This document shows, in pieces, positions 18,009 through 27,295 of a DNA stretch of 64,000 bases. Both the position numbers and the translations under genes were made by a program. Within the stretch, counting starts at the first letter, position 1. Each line of letters opens with the position of its first letter. The notes beneath the pieces were generated by a model. It had not been told where the DNA came from, did not search any database, and worked only from the letters and a program-made list of their open reading frames with translations. The stretch is from JAJEFO01 sp965221845 (GTDB taxonomy: Bacteria; Pseudomonadota; Alphaproteobacteria; Rhodobacterales; Rhodobacteraceae): assembly GCA_965221845.1 (NCBI GenBank), contig OZ244919.1, forward strand, positions 3,844,001-3,908,000, in the 5' to 3' direction.

Positions 18009-18326
18009 ATCCGAGGCACCAACCGACCGGCGGCAGTCCTGTTCGAGCACCAGCAGTTCCCGCACGCGCACATGCTGACGGCCACAATCGACGACGAAAC
18101 GTTTCATGGCAGGGGCGTCCAGGACAAGTCCGACACATTCGGACAAATCGGCACCCGGCCAACATTCTTCACGATATACGGAAACGAAACCGCAATCCTC
18201 CAAGGCTCAGGAGGATCGACCCTGATTTGCCACTTCGCATACGACAGTCCAAGTTCCGGCCCATATGGAGGCGGGATAGGAAAGTGTGACCACACGAACG
18301 GAATGACAATCGACTTGATTTTCTGA
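17994..18326 (+). pseudogene. Small lipoprotein, C-terminal fragment with IS-derived start
   Basis: An open frame of 110 residues whose first codons (M-S-E-L-K) come from the right end of IS1634 and which then continues through the duplicated 96-101 bp into the original gene end (I-R-G-T-N-R-P ... T-I-D-L-I-F). It therefore carries everything of the lipoprotein after the lipobox region but no signal peptide; any product would stay cytoplasmic. The downstream part has two cysteines and many G/S, suggesting a small beta-rich domain of unknown role. Confidence 0.6.
18005..18105 (+). repeat. Long direct repeat (IS1634 target duplication), right copy
   Basis: Identical over 101 bp to 15870-15970. 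No difference between copies, so the insertion is recent. Confidence 0.93.
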
Positions 18327-18367
18327 GTCTTCCTGCCAAGGGAATTTCGAAGCGAACAGGCTTTGCT

Positions 18368-20440
18368 TCAAGGCGACATGCTCAGTTCTTTTGCATAGCC
18401 TTCCGAATGCAATTTGGCCAATATTTCTATGACAATTAATGACTGCTTGTCGGAAGGAATTCGGTCTGGCATGTGCGCGGCGACGTTGAGAATGTCGCAC
18501 TCCGTGGGCGAGAGCACGCGCCTTGCCTTGCCCCAGTCAAGCGCTTCCGACCAGAACCGCGCACCCGCATTGACAACGGCAATCTGTGCCTCGATGCCGT
18601 TCAGTTCGAGCTGATGCTTCTTGCCGGTCTTGATCACCTCTTTCTGCTCCTCGACCGAAATCAGTTCGTCGAGGAATGCACGGGTCCAGTTGACGTCGAG
18701 CTTTCGGACCCTTTCCCAGCACGCCTGCTTCTTGGCCCATTCGGTCACGTTGCTGATGCCGCCCGTCGGTCGGACAAGCACCTCATGGACCGCCAGGGCG
18801 GCGACCGAAATCGCATCGCGGAAGGCAGCGCTCAGGGACTGCCGCTTCCAGATGGATTCGAATTCAACTGCCAGCTTCCGGTTCGCGACGTCATGGGCCA
18901 GCTTCGCGAGCGTGTGGGCGACGATGTTCGCGCGATACCCGCCCTGGTACCAGGGCTGGTCGGACACGATGCGTTCGGCGGCCTTGAAGATGATGGCCTT
19001 TGCGACGGCGGCACGATACCACGCCTCGTTGAAGTCGTCGGATGACTTTCTCCACGCTGGCCCGATGCGCTGCGCGAACTTTGCGAAGTTCTTCTGTGCG
19101 CCAAGACTCACCTCGTGCGGGCGCTGCTCCCAGACGTTCAGGAACTTGGCAATATCGGTCTTGGTGAAGAGCTGGTTCCTGGGATTCTCCAAATCGAACT
19201 TCCGGCGCTGGGCGGTCGTGAGGTTTGCGCGGGCATCCGCGTACTGCCCGCGCGCCCGTTCGTAGAACCACCTGCTTTGTCGAAAGGTCCCGTCCGGCGA
19301 GGGCGCGAAAATTCGCCGCGAAAAGCCCTCGATGCGAATGTGGAACGGATGGTTGGCGAAGAAGTCGGCGGCACTCACCCGGTTCTGGCTGTTCGCGTAT
19401 TCGGAGATTCGCGGCACCAGTTCCGCCGCCTTGTCGGCAGTCACCACGGAGAGCTTCATCTGGACGAACGTACTGGAAAGATCGAGCTTGCGGAGCTTCG
19501 CGACATGAATCGAGGCGGTCGTCTGCCCGCCGTTCACGATCTGGAAGTTGCGAAGGCTGCGGAGCAGGAGCTGCCCTCCGTCCCTTGCCATGTCGATGTC
19601 CTCCGCGGTCGCGGTGATGCCGTTGTTGTAGGCGAAGAACATTGACGGCTCGTTTTCGAGCGTGATCCTCATGCCGCGGTTGACCTTTCCGCGCGCCTGA
19701 AGAAACACCCGGACGTTCTGCTCGAGAAGTCGGGCGCCCCATCGGTCGTATATCTCGGCGAGGACCTGTCCGGGAACGATGGTGAGGTATGTCCGGTGAT
19801 CTGCCTCTGCCTGCTGGGCGGGCAGGATCGGGAGCGCGCCTCCGAAGTCCCCGGCCAGGTCTATCTCGATGTCCTCGCGGTCGTGGCCCACGGTGGCCTG
19901 CGCGTGGAGACGCCTTATGTCCCAAACGCCGTAGGTGACCTTACGGCCCTCGATTTCGCCGGCGGCCCGACCGTCGACGCGCTCGCTGAGCTCCCGGTTG
20001 CTGATCAGCAGAAGGCGGACCCGCGCGGTGCTCCGCCATCGCTGCGCGATGAGGTCGGCCAGCCCGAATGCCGGGCTTGTTTCTTCGAGGGCATCCCGCC
20101 AGCGTTCGTCAAGGGTCTGCCGCAGGTAGTTGGAAAGGCGGCGAAAGGCGGTGTCCATCTCGGTGCGGGTAAGCCTACCGATCTCCTGGGCCGGCCGGAA
20201 GTCTAGAACGATCAGGTTCAGGGTTCCCGCCGTTTCGGCCGGGTCGCCGCCGTAGCCGTCGACGCGGATCCCTCTTGCGGGCGCCCGGTAGGCCACCCTG
20301 TCGGCGGATTCGAGATCTCCCGCCTCCATGAGCTGTTCGCAGGATTTCTGGAAGAAAACGTCCTCGAGGAACTGGCCGTCCGCATCCGATTCGGCGAGCA
20401 TGTCCTGAAAGAACTCGCGGGCAAACTCTTCAACTTCCAT
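18368..20440 (-). CDS. AIPR-domain protein
   Basis: 690 residues. Carries the AIPR (abortive infection phage resistance) signature: F-A-Y-N-N-G-I-T-A-T-A (269-279) and N-F-Q-I-V-N-G-G-Q-T-T-A-S (298-310). The N-terminal region (D61-G-Y-G-G-D ... L-I-V-L-D80-F) has a spacing reminiscent of nuclease-fold cores, an inference only. It is the last gene of the five-gene operon; its ATG overlaps the end of the DUF4420 gene by 11 bases. AIPR proteins were first linked to abortive infection and also occur in restriction-like operons with Z1 and MORC-type ATPases. Confidence 0.88.
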   Translation of the reverse strand: MEVEEFAREFFQDMLAESDADGQFLEDVFFQKSCEQLMEAGDLESADRVAYRAPARGIRVDGYGGDPAETAGTLNLIVLDFRPAQEIGRLTRTEMDTAFRRLSNYLRQTLDERWRDALEETSPAFGLADLIAQRWRSTARVRLLLISNRELSERVDGRAAGEIEGRKVTYGVWDIRRLHAQATVGHDREDIEIDLAGDFGGALPILPAQQAEADHRTYLTIVPGQVLAEIYDRWGARLLEQNVRVFLQARGKVNRGMRITLENEPSMFFAYNNGITATAEDIDMARDGGQLLLRSLRNFQIVNGGQTTASIHVAKLRKLDLSSTFVQMKLSVVTADKAAELVPRISEYANSQNRVSAADFFANHPFHIRIEGFSRRIFAPSPDGTFRQSRWFYERARGQYADARANLTTAQRRKFDLENPRNQLFTKTDIAKFLNVWEQRPHEVSLGAQKNFAKFAQRIGPAWRKSSDDFNEAWYRAAVAKAIIFKAAERIVSDQPWYQGGYRANIVAHTLAKLAHDVANRKLAVEFESIWKRQSLSAAFRDAISVAALAVHEVLVRPTGGISNVTEWAKKQACWERVRKLDVNWTRAFLDELISVEEQKEVIKTGKKHQLELNGIEAQIAVVNAGARFWSEALDWGKARRVLSPTECDILNVAAHMPDRIPSDKQSLIVIEILAKLHSEGYAKELSMSP

Positions 20441-21434
20441 CCGCTGCTCCGGACATGGCCCCGGCCAGTACGGTCATGTCGACCCGGAAGCTCTCGCAGC
20501 GGGGAAGGGCAACCGAATATTCCACGTCATCCACTCCCGGCCGAAGCATCGGCGGCACAATTCGCGGAAATCCTTCCAGGACCTCATACAGTGCCGCGTC
20601 TCCGATCAGGAGCGGGTTGTCGGAGTAGTCGTCGTTCCAGTCAAGTCCTGCCGCGCCGAGGCGCTCCTCGAACAGAATTGCCGCGGACTGATCCAGCGAG
20701 GCAACGACGTCGCGAACGCGGGAGGCAACGTCGGTTACCGTCACCGAAGATGAATGGCCCGGTGCGTCGGACACCTCAACGACGTGAAGGAAGAGGCGCG
20801 CGGTGCCCGCAGCGTCAAGCTGCCCGGCAGAGGAAATCCTGATGCGTGGCACATGGGGCGAATGGGCCTTTGATTCGATGCCTATCCGACCGATCAGAAA
20901 GTCCTTCGGCGCACGGTTCGGACCCACCCAGGAAAGAACTGCGTCGGCAGGCCCCAGTGCCGGGATGAGCCGGTGTTCCAGCACGCAAAGCTCGCCCACG
21001 AGTCCTTTCTGCTCCTCCTCGCTGAGGCGGACGTCCCCACCTCCCCTCAGCAGGCGGTGCCACCGCCAAGTGCGGGCGAGGAAGCGTTCGGCGGCTTCCT
21101 CCTCGGTGCGCGAGGGTCGCGTGGCGTCGACGACGTCCAGGCAGAAACGGCGGAACAACTCCCTCTGTTCGCCGTCCGTGAGACGAATGACGAGGCGTTC
21201 TCCGGACCGGTCCTCCGTAGGCTGGATCTCGACAAGCAGCCCGCGCAGCCGAGGCAGGCGTCGCGCAGGAGGGTGCTCCGACCTGTGCTGGAGAATGAGA
21301 AGACAGTGGCCATGGCTGTCCAGACCCCAGTAGAGCCCCCAGGCGTGCGTTCCCGTCTCCGCTATGCGTCGTGCGCTGATTCCGACCTTCGCGGCCGGCG
21401 GATCGATGCCCGCCCACGGGTCTTCAGAACTCAT
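20430..21434 (-). CDS. DUF4420 PD-(D/E)xK family protein
   Basis: 334 residues from ATG 21434, which lies inside the end of the Z1 gene (11-base overlap). Visible nuclease-like motif: G-L-V-G-E148-L-C-V-L-E, then W-V-G-P, D178-F-L, and I-E187-S-K189-A, the D...ExK of the PD-(D/E)xK fold. In Z1/MORC operons this protein is the likely DNA-cleaving subunit. The upstream frame extension is Arg/Thr-rich and rejected as the start. Confidence 0.85.
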   Translation of the reverse strand: MSSEDPWAGIDPPAAKVGISARRIAETGTHAWGLYWGLDSHGHCLLILQHRSEHPPARRLPRLRGLLVEIQPTEDRSGERLVIRLTDGEQRELFRRFCLDVVDATRPSRTEEEAAERFLARTWRWHRLLRGGGDVRLSEEEQKGLVGELCVLEHRLIPALGPADAVLSWVGPNRAPKDFLIGRIGIESKAHSPHVPRIRISSAGQLDAAGTARLFLHVVEVSDAPGHSSSVTVTDVASRVRDVVASLDQSAAILFEERLGAAGLDWNDDYSDNPLLIGDAALYEVLEGFPRIVPPMLRPGVDDVEYSVALPRCESFRVDMTVLAGAMSGAADGS

Positions 21435-24153
21435 CGTCGTCGTTCTCGTCGTCGTCCGAATCATCTTCGCCGAAATGCTCCTGGAACCAGGTCGTGTTGA
21501 CGACGTACTCCACCGTCTTCTCCGCAAGCCCGGTTCCGGGAAAGCTGATGCTCCAGGCCGCCACCGGACTGCCGCTGCTCAGGTCGTCGTTCCTTTCGCC
21601 TATCGCGAGAAGATGAATGACAAGCAGGGGTCTTGTGCGGACCTTGGTGTATATCCAGTCGGGGTAGTTCTTTCTGCCGCCGGGAGACCGCGATCCGTTC
21701 GCGTCGTATTCGCTCTCGGCGGCCAGGACCTGTGATTCGGTCAGGCCCATCTTGGTTATCCCGCGCGAACTGACCCTCTGCTTGTTGGTCACCATCAGCA
21801 TCGACCTGTCGCTGCGCTTGCCGGGAGCGCGGCGCTGGCATACCAGCGGAAATCCCAGACGGCCCTCAACGAGGGAACGGCCGTTGCTTCGCCTGATGAC
21901 GCCCGCGAACAGAACGTCCCACCTGCTCAGTTCGTCTCCCGCCCTTTGGCGGATATAGCGCCGGACCGGATCGCTCTCCGTGGCGGGAGATCCCGGATGG
22001 TTCCTGAAGGCGCCCAGAAACGCGTCGACGAGATTCACCGGGACGTCTCGCACGAGGCGCCCGCCGTTGACGACCTCCCCGTTCTCCGGGGCGCGGTTTT
22101 CGGCCCGCATGGCTTCGGCGAGGCGGAGAGCGGCACCGAGGTTCGCGCGCAGTGTCCTTTCGTCAGGATGAAGGATCGCGGTTTCCACGAACTGGTTCGC
22201 AAGGCCGATCAGGACCCTATGACGCTGCCCTGATCCCATCTTGTTGCGTGCCGTGACCACGAGCGTGTCGGGATGACTTCGCACCTTCAGACCGAATTCC
22301 CTGGGAGTCGCGTTCGCGCTCTGCATGCGTGCCAGTTCATCACGGAGTTCGTCGATGGATTCGGAAATGTGGTCGTACCAGCCCTGGGCCTCCTCCTGCA
22401 TCCAGACCCGGCAGAGATCGTCATAGCCGTCGCGGTACCCGAACCAGCGTCCCATCTGGAACAGCGTGTCGTACATCATCGAACGTCGAAGGAAATAGCT
22501 GACGGTCAGCCCTTCGAGCGTGAGGCCGCGCGAAAGGGAGAGCCCGCCCACGGCGATCACGTTCAGGCCGGTTGCCTCGTGCTCGGCATAGTCAAGCGAT
22601 CCTGCGGCGCGGCTGTTTATCTCGACGATTCCGACCGCACTGACGCTTGCATGCAGCAGCGTCTGGACCTGCGGCCACGGAGTGCCGCAACCGTCACCGC
22701 CGCAACCGTCACCGTAGTGCTCCCGGTAGACGCGGTTCAGATCCGCAATCTCCGGATCCTGAAGAGCCTCTTCGAAAGGTCTTGCGCCGTTTATCCTGAC
22801 GCTCGACGCGATCCGGTCGACGAAGGACTGTATCTCGTTGCGGACTTGTTGCTGCACCGCCACGAAACGCGACACGTTTACGAGCATCGAGTTGTGGCTG
22901 CGCTCCTGTCCGCGCGCCAGCCTGATGGCCCGGGCCAGAACGAAGGCGCGAACCGCATCCTCGAGACTTCCCGGCAGACCGGCGACGGCGTGGTCGATCT
23001 TGTGTGACGTCGGCAGCAGGTCCTCGTGATCGTCGACGTCGCGGAGGACGGTGTCCGCGGAATCCCTGAACACTCTGGCCCCTCCGAAGTAGTTTGTGGG
23101 CGGATCAAGGCTCACGATGAAGTCGCGGGGAAAGAGGTCGTGTCCCGCCATCTGGTCTTCGGAGTCCGGGTCGATGAATATGTTTGCGAACGGTGTGGCC
23201 GTGTAGCCGACGTAGTTGCTTCGCTCAAAGAGGTCGAGAAGTTCCCGGATCTGCCCGTTGATCCGGGAAACTTCGGCCATCCGGTGCCTGATGTTGATCG
23301 AGGCGTTGTCCGCCTCGTCGTCTATCAGGAGCATTGGCTCTCGGATCGTTTCGGCGCCCAGTTGCGCATTGTGGGTCTTCAGCCAGTCGATCAGGTTTCG
23401 CAGCGTGCTCGGATTCTTCTTGATCACGAAGACCGCCGGCTGACTGAGGTTCCGCAGGGGGACGTTCAGGCTCTCAGCGATGCCCTTGTGAAAGTCCCGG
23501 TGGGAAGTGGTGAAGGCGCTGGGCCGATGACGGGAGTCGTACCGGCCCACGCCGAGAACAGTCTGTTTCAGGGGCTGGCGTCGCGAACCGGCCGTGCTGC
23601 TGAACCCGATGAAACCCTCGTCAACGCGCCTCTGTGTCTGGTCGCGCAGCTTGTTCTGCAGGCCGGCGATTATGATTATGACGCGGTAGCCCGCGTCGGC
23701 GGCCTTGGTGACGACGCCGATGTAGTTTGCCGTCTTCCCGGACTGCACATGACCCATGACCATGCCCCGGCGATCCCAGCTGCCGGGCCTTTCGGGATTT
23801 TCGAGCAGCCCGAGAATCCTGTCCGTGACGTTGCCCAGCCCGCCGAGAACCTGACCGGACAGTCCCTTTTCGGCCATGAGACGGCGATAGCGGTTCCAGT
23901 AATAGAAGTCGATGTCGGAGCGGGCGCCGTCGAGCCACGGCTCGAACCCGGGATCCTGCAATGCTGCGCCGTCGGTCATCCTGACTCCGTGAACGGCCTC
24001 GAACTCCAGCGCGAGATCCTCCGCCTGTGCATCCGTCACGCCGGGACAGGCCGGACGCACTTCGGCGATGATCTCCCGTATGCGGGACTGCGTGGGCAAT
24101 TCCCGGGCAAGAAGTCCCTCCACCATTACCTTCAGCCTGTCGGTTTCGTTCAT
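21424..24153 (-). CDS. Z1-domain helicase-like ATPase
   Basis: 909 residues. Superfamily II-like Z1 ATPase: Walker A G-H-V-Q-S-G-K-T (134-141), Walker B L-L-I-D-D-E-A-D (275-282), V-G-Y-T-A-T-P-F-A-N, and the Z1 hallmark Q-M-G-R-W-F-G-Y-R (about 565-573) preceded by G-L-S-L-S-R-G-L-T. It probably translocates on DNA and positions the nuclease. The start ATG shares one base with the TGA of the upstream ATPase gene (TGATG), so translation is coupled. All motifs look intact. Confidence 0.93.
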   Translation of the reverse strand: MNETDRLKVMVEGLLARELPTQSRIREIIAEVRPACPGVTDAQAEDLALEFEAVHGVRMTDGAALQDPGFEPWLDGARSDIDFYYWNRYRRLMAEKGLSGQVLGGLGNVTDRILGLLENPERPGSWDRRGMVMGHVQSGKTANYIGVVTKAADAGYRVIIIIAGLQNKLRDQTQRRVDEGFIGFSSTAGSRRQPLKQTVLGVGRYDSRHRPSAFTTSHRDFHKGIAESLNVPLRNLSQPAVFVIKKNPSTLRNLIDWLKTHNAQLGAETIREPMLLIDDEADNASINIRHRMAEVSRINGQIRELLDLFERSNYVGYTATPFANIFIDPDSEDQMAGHDLFPRDFIVSLDPPTNYFGGARVFRDSADTVLRDVDDHEDLLPTSHKIDHAVAGLPGSLEDAVRAFVLARAIRLARGQERSHNSMLVNVSRFVAVQQQVRNEIQSFVDRIASSVRINGARPFEEALQDPEIADLNRVYREHYGDGCGGDGCGTPWPQVQTLLHASVSAVGIVEINSRAAGSLDYAEHEATGLNVIAVGGLSLSRGLTLEGLTVSYFLRRSMMYDTLFQMGRWFGYRDGYDDLCRVWMQEEAQGWYDHISESIDELRDELARMQSANATPREFGLKVRSHPDTLVVTARNKMGSGQRHRVLIGLANQFVETAILHPDERTLRANLGAALRLAEAMRAENRAPENGEVVNGGRLVRDVPVNLVDAFLGAFRNHPGSPATESDPVRRYIRQRAGDELSRWDVLFAGVIRRSNGRSLVEGRLGFPLVCQRRAPGKRSDRSMLMVTNKQRVSSRGITKMGLTESQVLAAESEYDANGSRSPGGRKNYPDWIYTKVRTRPLLVIHLLAIGERNDDLSSGSPVAAWSISFPGTGLAEKTVEYVVNTTWFQEHFGEDDSDDDENDDDEF

Positions 24154-25649
24154 CAGTCCTCGCCCTCCGCCGCACCCTTGCGGATGTCGTTCAAAGCCCT
24201 CGAAGTCTCCTCCCATCGGGTGCGGAAGGGATCGGCGGAACGCATCCACTCCTCGATCTCGGTGGTCGACTGCCCCCGGTTTCTGAGGATGTGCCACATC
24301 GACGATGCGATGATCCGAAGATCTTCCGCACCGATTCCGGAGGGCCTGACCTCCTCCGGCCTGGCGCTGATGTCCACATGCAGGGCATCGAACGGAAAGG
24401 TTGCGGCGAGCAGACGCAGAATCCGTTCGAACTCGCGTGCCCGTGCCGCGTCGAGACCGTCCCTGAATGCGGAAATCACGGGATTTTTGCCGTCGATGTG
24501 ATAGGTGATGTGGTTCTTGTCCTGCACCCGTCTCCAGACGGGCAGGCGACTCGCTTCGGTCAGCTTGGCTCCACGACCCGCATAGGCCTGACGGGACGGA
24601 ACGCCGATGCGCGCAATGATCCGGCGCAGGCGGTCACGGACGGCGGCCGGCGGCTGGGCGGAGGCCTTCTTGACGTCGATCTTCCATTCGGCATCGAGGG
24701 TGTTGGGAATGTCGATGCCGACGCGTGCGAGCTTCGTCAGCTCCTGTTGCCGGACGAGCCGAAACCAGGTGCCGTGAACGATCAGGCGTCGGTTGCGGTA
24801 CAGGTAGAATCCCTGGTTGCTGACATACCCTTCCGGTCCTGCGAACCTTTTCCATTCATCTGCGCTGACCTTGTCATGGTGCGGCAGGGTCACCGGCCAT
24901 ATCCTGACCTCTCCGCTGTCGAGGCGAATTTTCTCCTCCTGGTGGTGCTGGGTTGCAGGATGGTTCGAATTGAAGGGATCGAACGGCCGCAGTTCACGGT
25001 CGTTCAGCGAGATCGTCAGGCGGGGGCCCTCCCGGCCGGAGAGGAAACGGTGGAAGACGAACTCCACGTGCGTTGCCGCCTCGTCAAGCTGGTCCACCAG
25101 GTCCTGTCTGCCGTCCTGTCGGTCGGCGTCGATGAGTCGATCAAGCTTTTCCCAGACTACCAGGGTGCCGTGATCCTGAAGTCGCCCGGACCAGCGGACG
25201 GAGTCGGCGCTGTCGGGAACCGTGACGATCCAGCGGTTCTCCTCCGCGACCTTGTCGAGGTCCCATGTCGCGCAGGAGACGATCGAATCCTTCCGTGTCA
25301 CCACCGTGACGCGCCGGCATTGCGAGAACGAAGCGGTCTTCAGGCCGAGGCCGAAGCGTCCGAGGTCGGTCTCCGCGCGGGATTCGAGCGGGTTTCGCGT
25401 TCCGGGCCGCATCGCCTCGAACAGCTCGTCCGGCGTCATGCCGTCCCCGTCGTCGAGTATGCCGATTGCGGGTTCCGCATGATGCGTGTCCGCGAACAGG
25501 CTTATGCTGGAGGCGCCCGCTGTGATCGAGTTGTCGATGACGTCGGCCAGGGCGGTCCTCAGGGAGTAGCCCATGTCGCGGAGACTCTCAACAAGAGAGG
25601 ATGCGTGCGGAGGGAGTTCGCGCTCGCTGTATCGGGGAACTGCGGTCAT
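24153..25649 (-). CDS. GHKL (MORC/MutL-like) ATPase
   Basis: 498 residues. The N-terminal Bergerat fold is plain: N-box A-D-V-I-D-N-S (35-41), G1 box L-D-D-G-D-G-M (65-71), and G2 box G-R-F-G-L-G-L-K-T-A-S (97-107). The rest has an S5-like region and a helical tail. Prokaryotic MORC homologues of this type were described by Iyer, Abhiman and Aravind (2008) in restriction-modification-like operons with Z1 proteins. The ATG overlaps the methyltransferase stop (ATGA). Confidence 0.9.
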   Translation of the reverse strand: MTAVPRYSERELPPHASSLVESLRDMGYSLRTALADVIDNSITAGASSISLFADTHHAEPAIGILDDGDGMTPDELFEAMRPGTRNPLESRAETDLGRFGLGLKTASFSQCRRVTVVTRKDSIVSCATWDLDKVAEENRWIVTVPDSADSVRWSGRLQDHGTLVVWEKLDRLIDADRQDGRQDLVDQLDEAATHVEFVFHRFLSGREGPRLTISLNDRELRPFDPFNSNHPATQHHQEEKIRLDSGEVRIWPVTLPHHDKVSADEWKRFAGPEGYVSNQGFYLYRNRRLIVHGTWFRLVRQQELTKLARVGIDIPNTLDAEWKIDVKKASAQPPAAVRDRLRRIIARIGVPSRQAYAGRGAKLTEASRLPVWRRVQDKNHITYHIDGKNPVISAFRDGLDAARAREFERILRLLAATFPFDALHVDISARPEEVRPSGIGAEDLRIIASSMWHILRNRGQSTTEIEEWMRSADPFRTRWEETSRALNDIRKGAAEGED

Positions 25650-27295
25650 GAGCCGTCGGCGCCCACGAGTGATGCGGGGACTGGCCGGGCGACGGATCGC
25701 TTGCGGGAATCTGCGGAACGGCCTGTCTCCGCCCCGTCGGCAAAGGCGTCGCAGCGGTCCATGATGCCTCCGAACTCCCGCGCGATCTGCCATGCGAGAA
25801 AGGGCGGTACGGCATTGCCGACCTGAACGTACTGCTGCGTGCGGCCGCCGTGAAAGAAATAGTTGTCGGGGAACGTCTGGAGACGGGCGGCCTCGCGGAC
25901 CGTGAGACTGCGGCACTGGGCCGGATCCGGATGAATGAAGTAGTGCCCGTCCTTCGATATGTGGCTCGTTATGGTGGTGGAGGGGTGATCGCGCAGCTGC
26001 ACCCTGAAGCGGTCCGCGAACTTTCCCGAGTTCCAGCTCCTGTGGTTGGCGGCGAGCGTCGGCGGAAAGTCTCCGGCTCTCGGTGACCTGCCGGACGCAA
26101 TCGCGAAGGCCGAGGCGTAGAGATACCGGGCAATGTCCTCGTCAATGTGCCCCCTGGTCTCGTTGTTGGGCAGCCGGGTGACGTTGGGATCGGTGATCCA
26201 GTCGCGCAAGGCGGAAGGGCACGTGTCCGGGCAAGCGGTGCTTCCCTGAATTTCCCGACAGGGCAGCGCCGCACCCGTCGTCGAGGTCAGCGCCCGATCC
26301 AGCGCCACCCGGAATTGCCGCCTGATGTCTGACGGCATAAGCCGGATTTGCCGAATGCTCTGCCGATGCGCCCTCTTCAGGATCTTCTGCCACGAGCCAC
26401 CGCCGTCTTTCCGGCTGAGTCGGCTGCGAAGCATCGGCATTGCGCCGATGACGTCGTGCACCGAGGCGGGAGGTCCGCTTCGGTCAAGCATCGGCAGGAG
26501 GTCGCGCGTCAGGCTCGATGCGACGTCACGTCTAATGCAGACGACGAAGACACGATGACGCCTCTGGGGCACGCCATGCTCCTCCGCGCGGACGAGGAAG
26601 TCCTCGGGACTCAGCCCCTCCCTCCACGACTGGGTGGAATCCGCCGGGACAAGGGAATGGAGTCGGTACCGGTCCTTTCCACCGGCGTTGGCGAGCGTGT
26701 CCATGACGTCGGAGAAGACCGGTCTGCCGCCGTGCCTGGCGGAAAGCATGCCCCTGACGTTTTCCATCACCGCGATGGCCGGCTGGAGGCGTCGCAGCAC
26801 ATCGGCGTATTCCAGATAGAGTGACTGCCGCTCGTCGCTTGCCGGGTCGTAGAGGACGTTGCCGGCATTCCTGGCCCTTCCGGCGAGCGAATAGGACTGA
26901 CAGGGCGGACCGCCGAGGAGCACGGTCCTGCCGCCGTGCAGGGCGCGAATCCCGTCGATGCGCCTTCGGACGAAAGACCTCGCGTCGGGCGTGCCAAGCG
27001 TCAGGCACCGCGTCTCGTCGCTGGCCTCCTGCCATTCCCGCGGGTAGAGTCCGGCCCAGTCCGGTTCGAGAGGCACGTCTCCGTTCAGGAAGTCGTAGTA
27101 CTCTTCCGGGAATCCGGACGGGAACTTTCGGAGAAAGCCGCGCAACAGCAGCGTACGATGGGCCGTCGGCTCCATCTCGACCGACAGGACTACCTTGAAG
27201 CGAGGTCCCCGACCGGGATCCCTGTAGGCGGCGAAACCCTCCGCCAGACCGCCGGGGCCCGAAAACAGGTCAACAACAGCTACAGGTTCGTTCAT
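25646..27295 (-). CDS. DNA (cytosine-5) methyltransferase
   Basis: 549 residues from ATG 27295 (an in-frame TTG at 27310 is a weaker alternative). Motif I V-V-D-L-F-S-G-P-G-G (7-16), motif IV G-G-P-P-C-Q-S-Y-S with catalytic Cys (about 132), motif VI M-E-N-V-R-G (about 177), motif VIII Q-R-R-H-R-V-F, and motif X Q-V-G-N-A-V-P-P. The target-recognition region lies between VIII and IX and is long. First gene of the five-gene operon, presumably protecting self DNA or marking targets. No very-short-patch repair (vsr) gene is adjacent. Confidence 0.95.
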   Translation of the reverse strand: MNEPVAVVDLFSGPGGLAEGFAAYRDPGRGPRFKVVLSVEMEPTAHRTLLLRGFLRKFPSGFPEEYYDFLNGDVPLEPDWAGLYPREWQEASDETRCLTLGTPDARSFVRRRIDGIRALHGGRTVLLGGPPCQSYSLAGRARNAGNVLYDPASDERQSLYLEYADVLRRLQPAIAVMENVRGMLSARHGGRPVFSDVMDTLANAGGKDRYRLHSLVPADSTQSWREGLSPEDFLVRAEEHGVPQRRHRVFVVCIRRDVASSLTRDLLPMLDRSGPPASVHDVIGAMPMLRSRLSRKDGGGSWQKILKRAHRQSIRQIRLMPSDIRRQFRVALDRALTSTTGAALPCREIQGSTACPDTCPSALRDWITDPNVTRLPNNETRGHIDEDIARYLYASAFAIASGRSPRAGDFPPTLAANHRSWNSGKFADRFRVQLRDHPSTTITSHISKDGHYFIHPDPAQCRSLTVREAARLQTFPDNYFFHGGRTQQYVQVGNAVPPFLAWQIAREFGGIMDRCDAFADGAETGRSADSRKRSVARPVPASLVGADGS

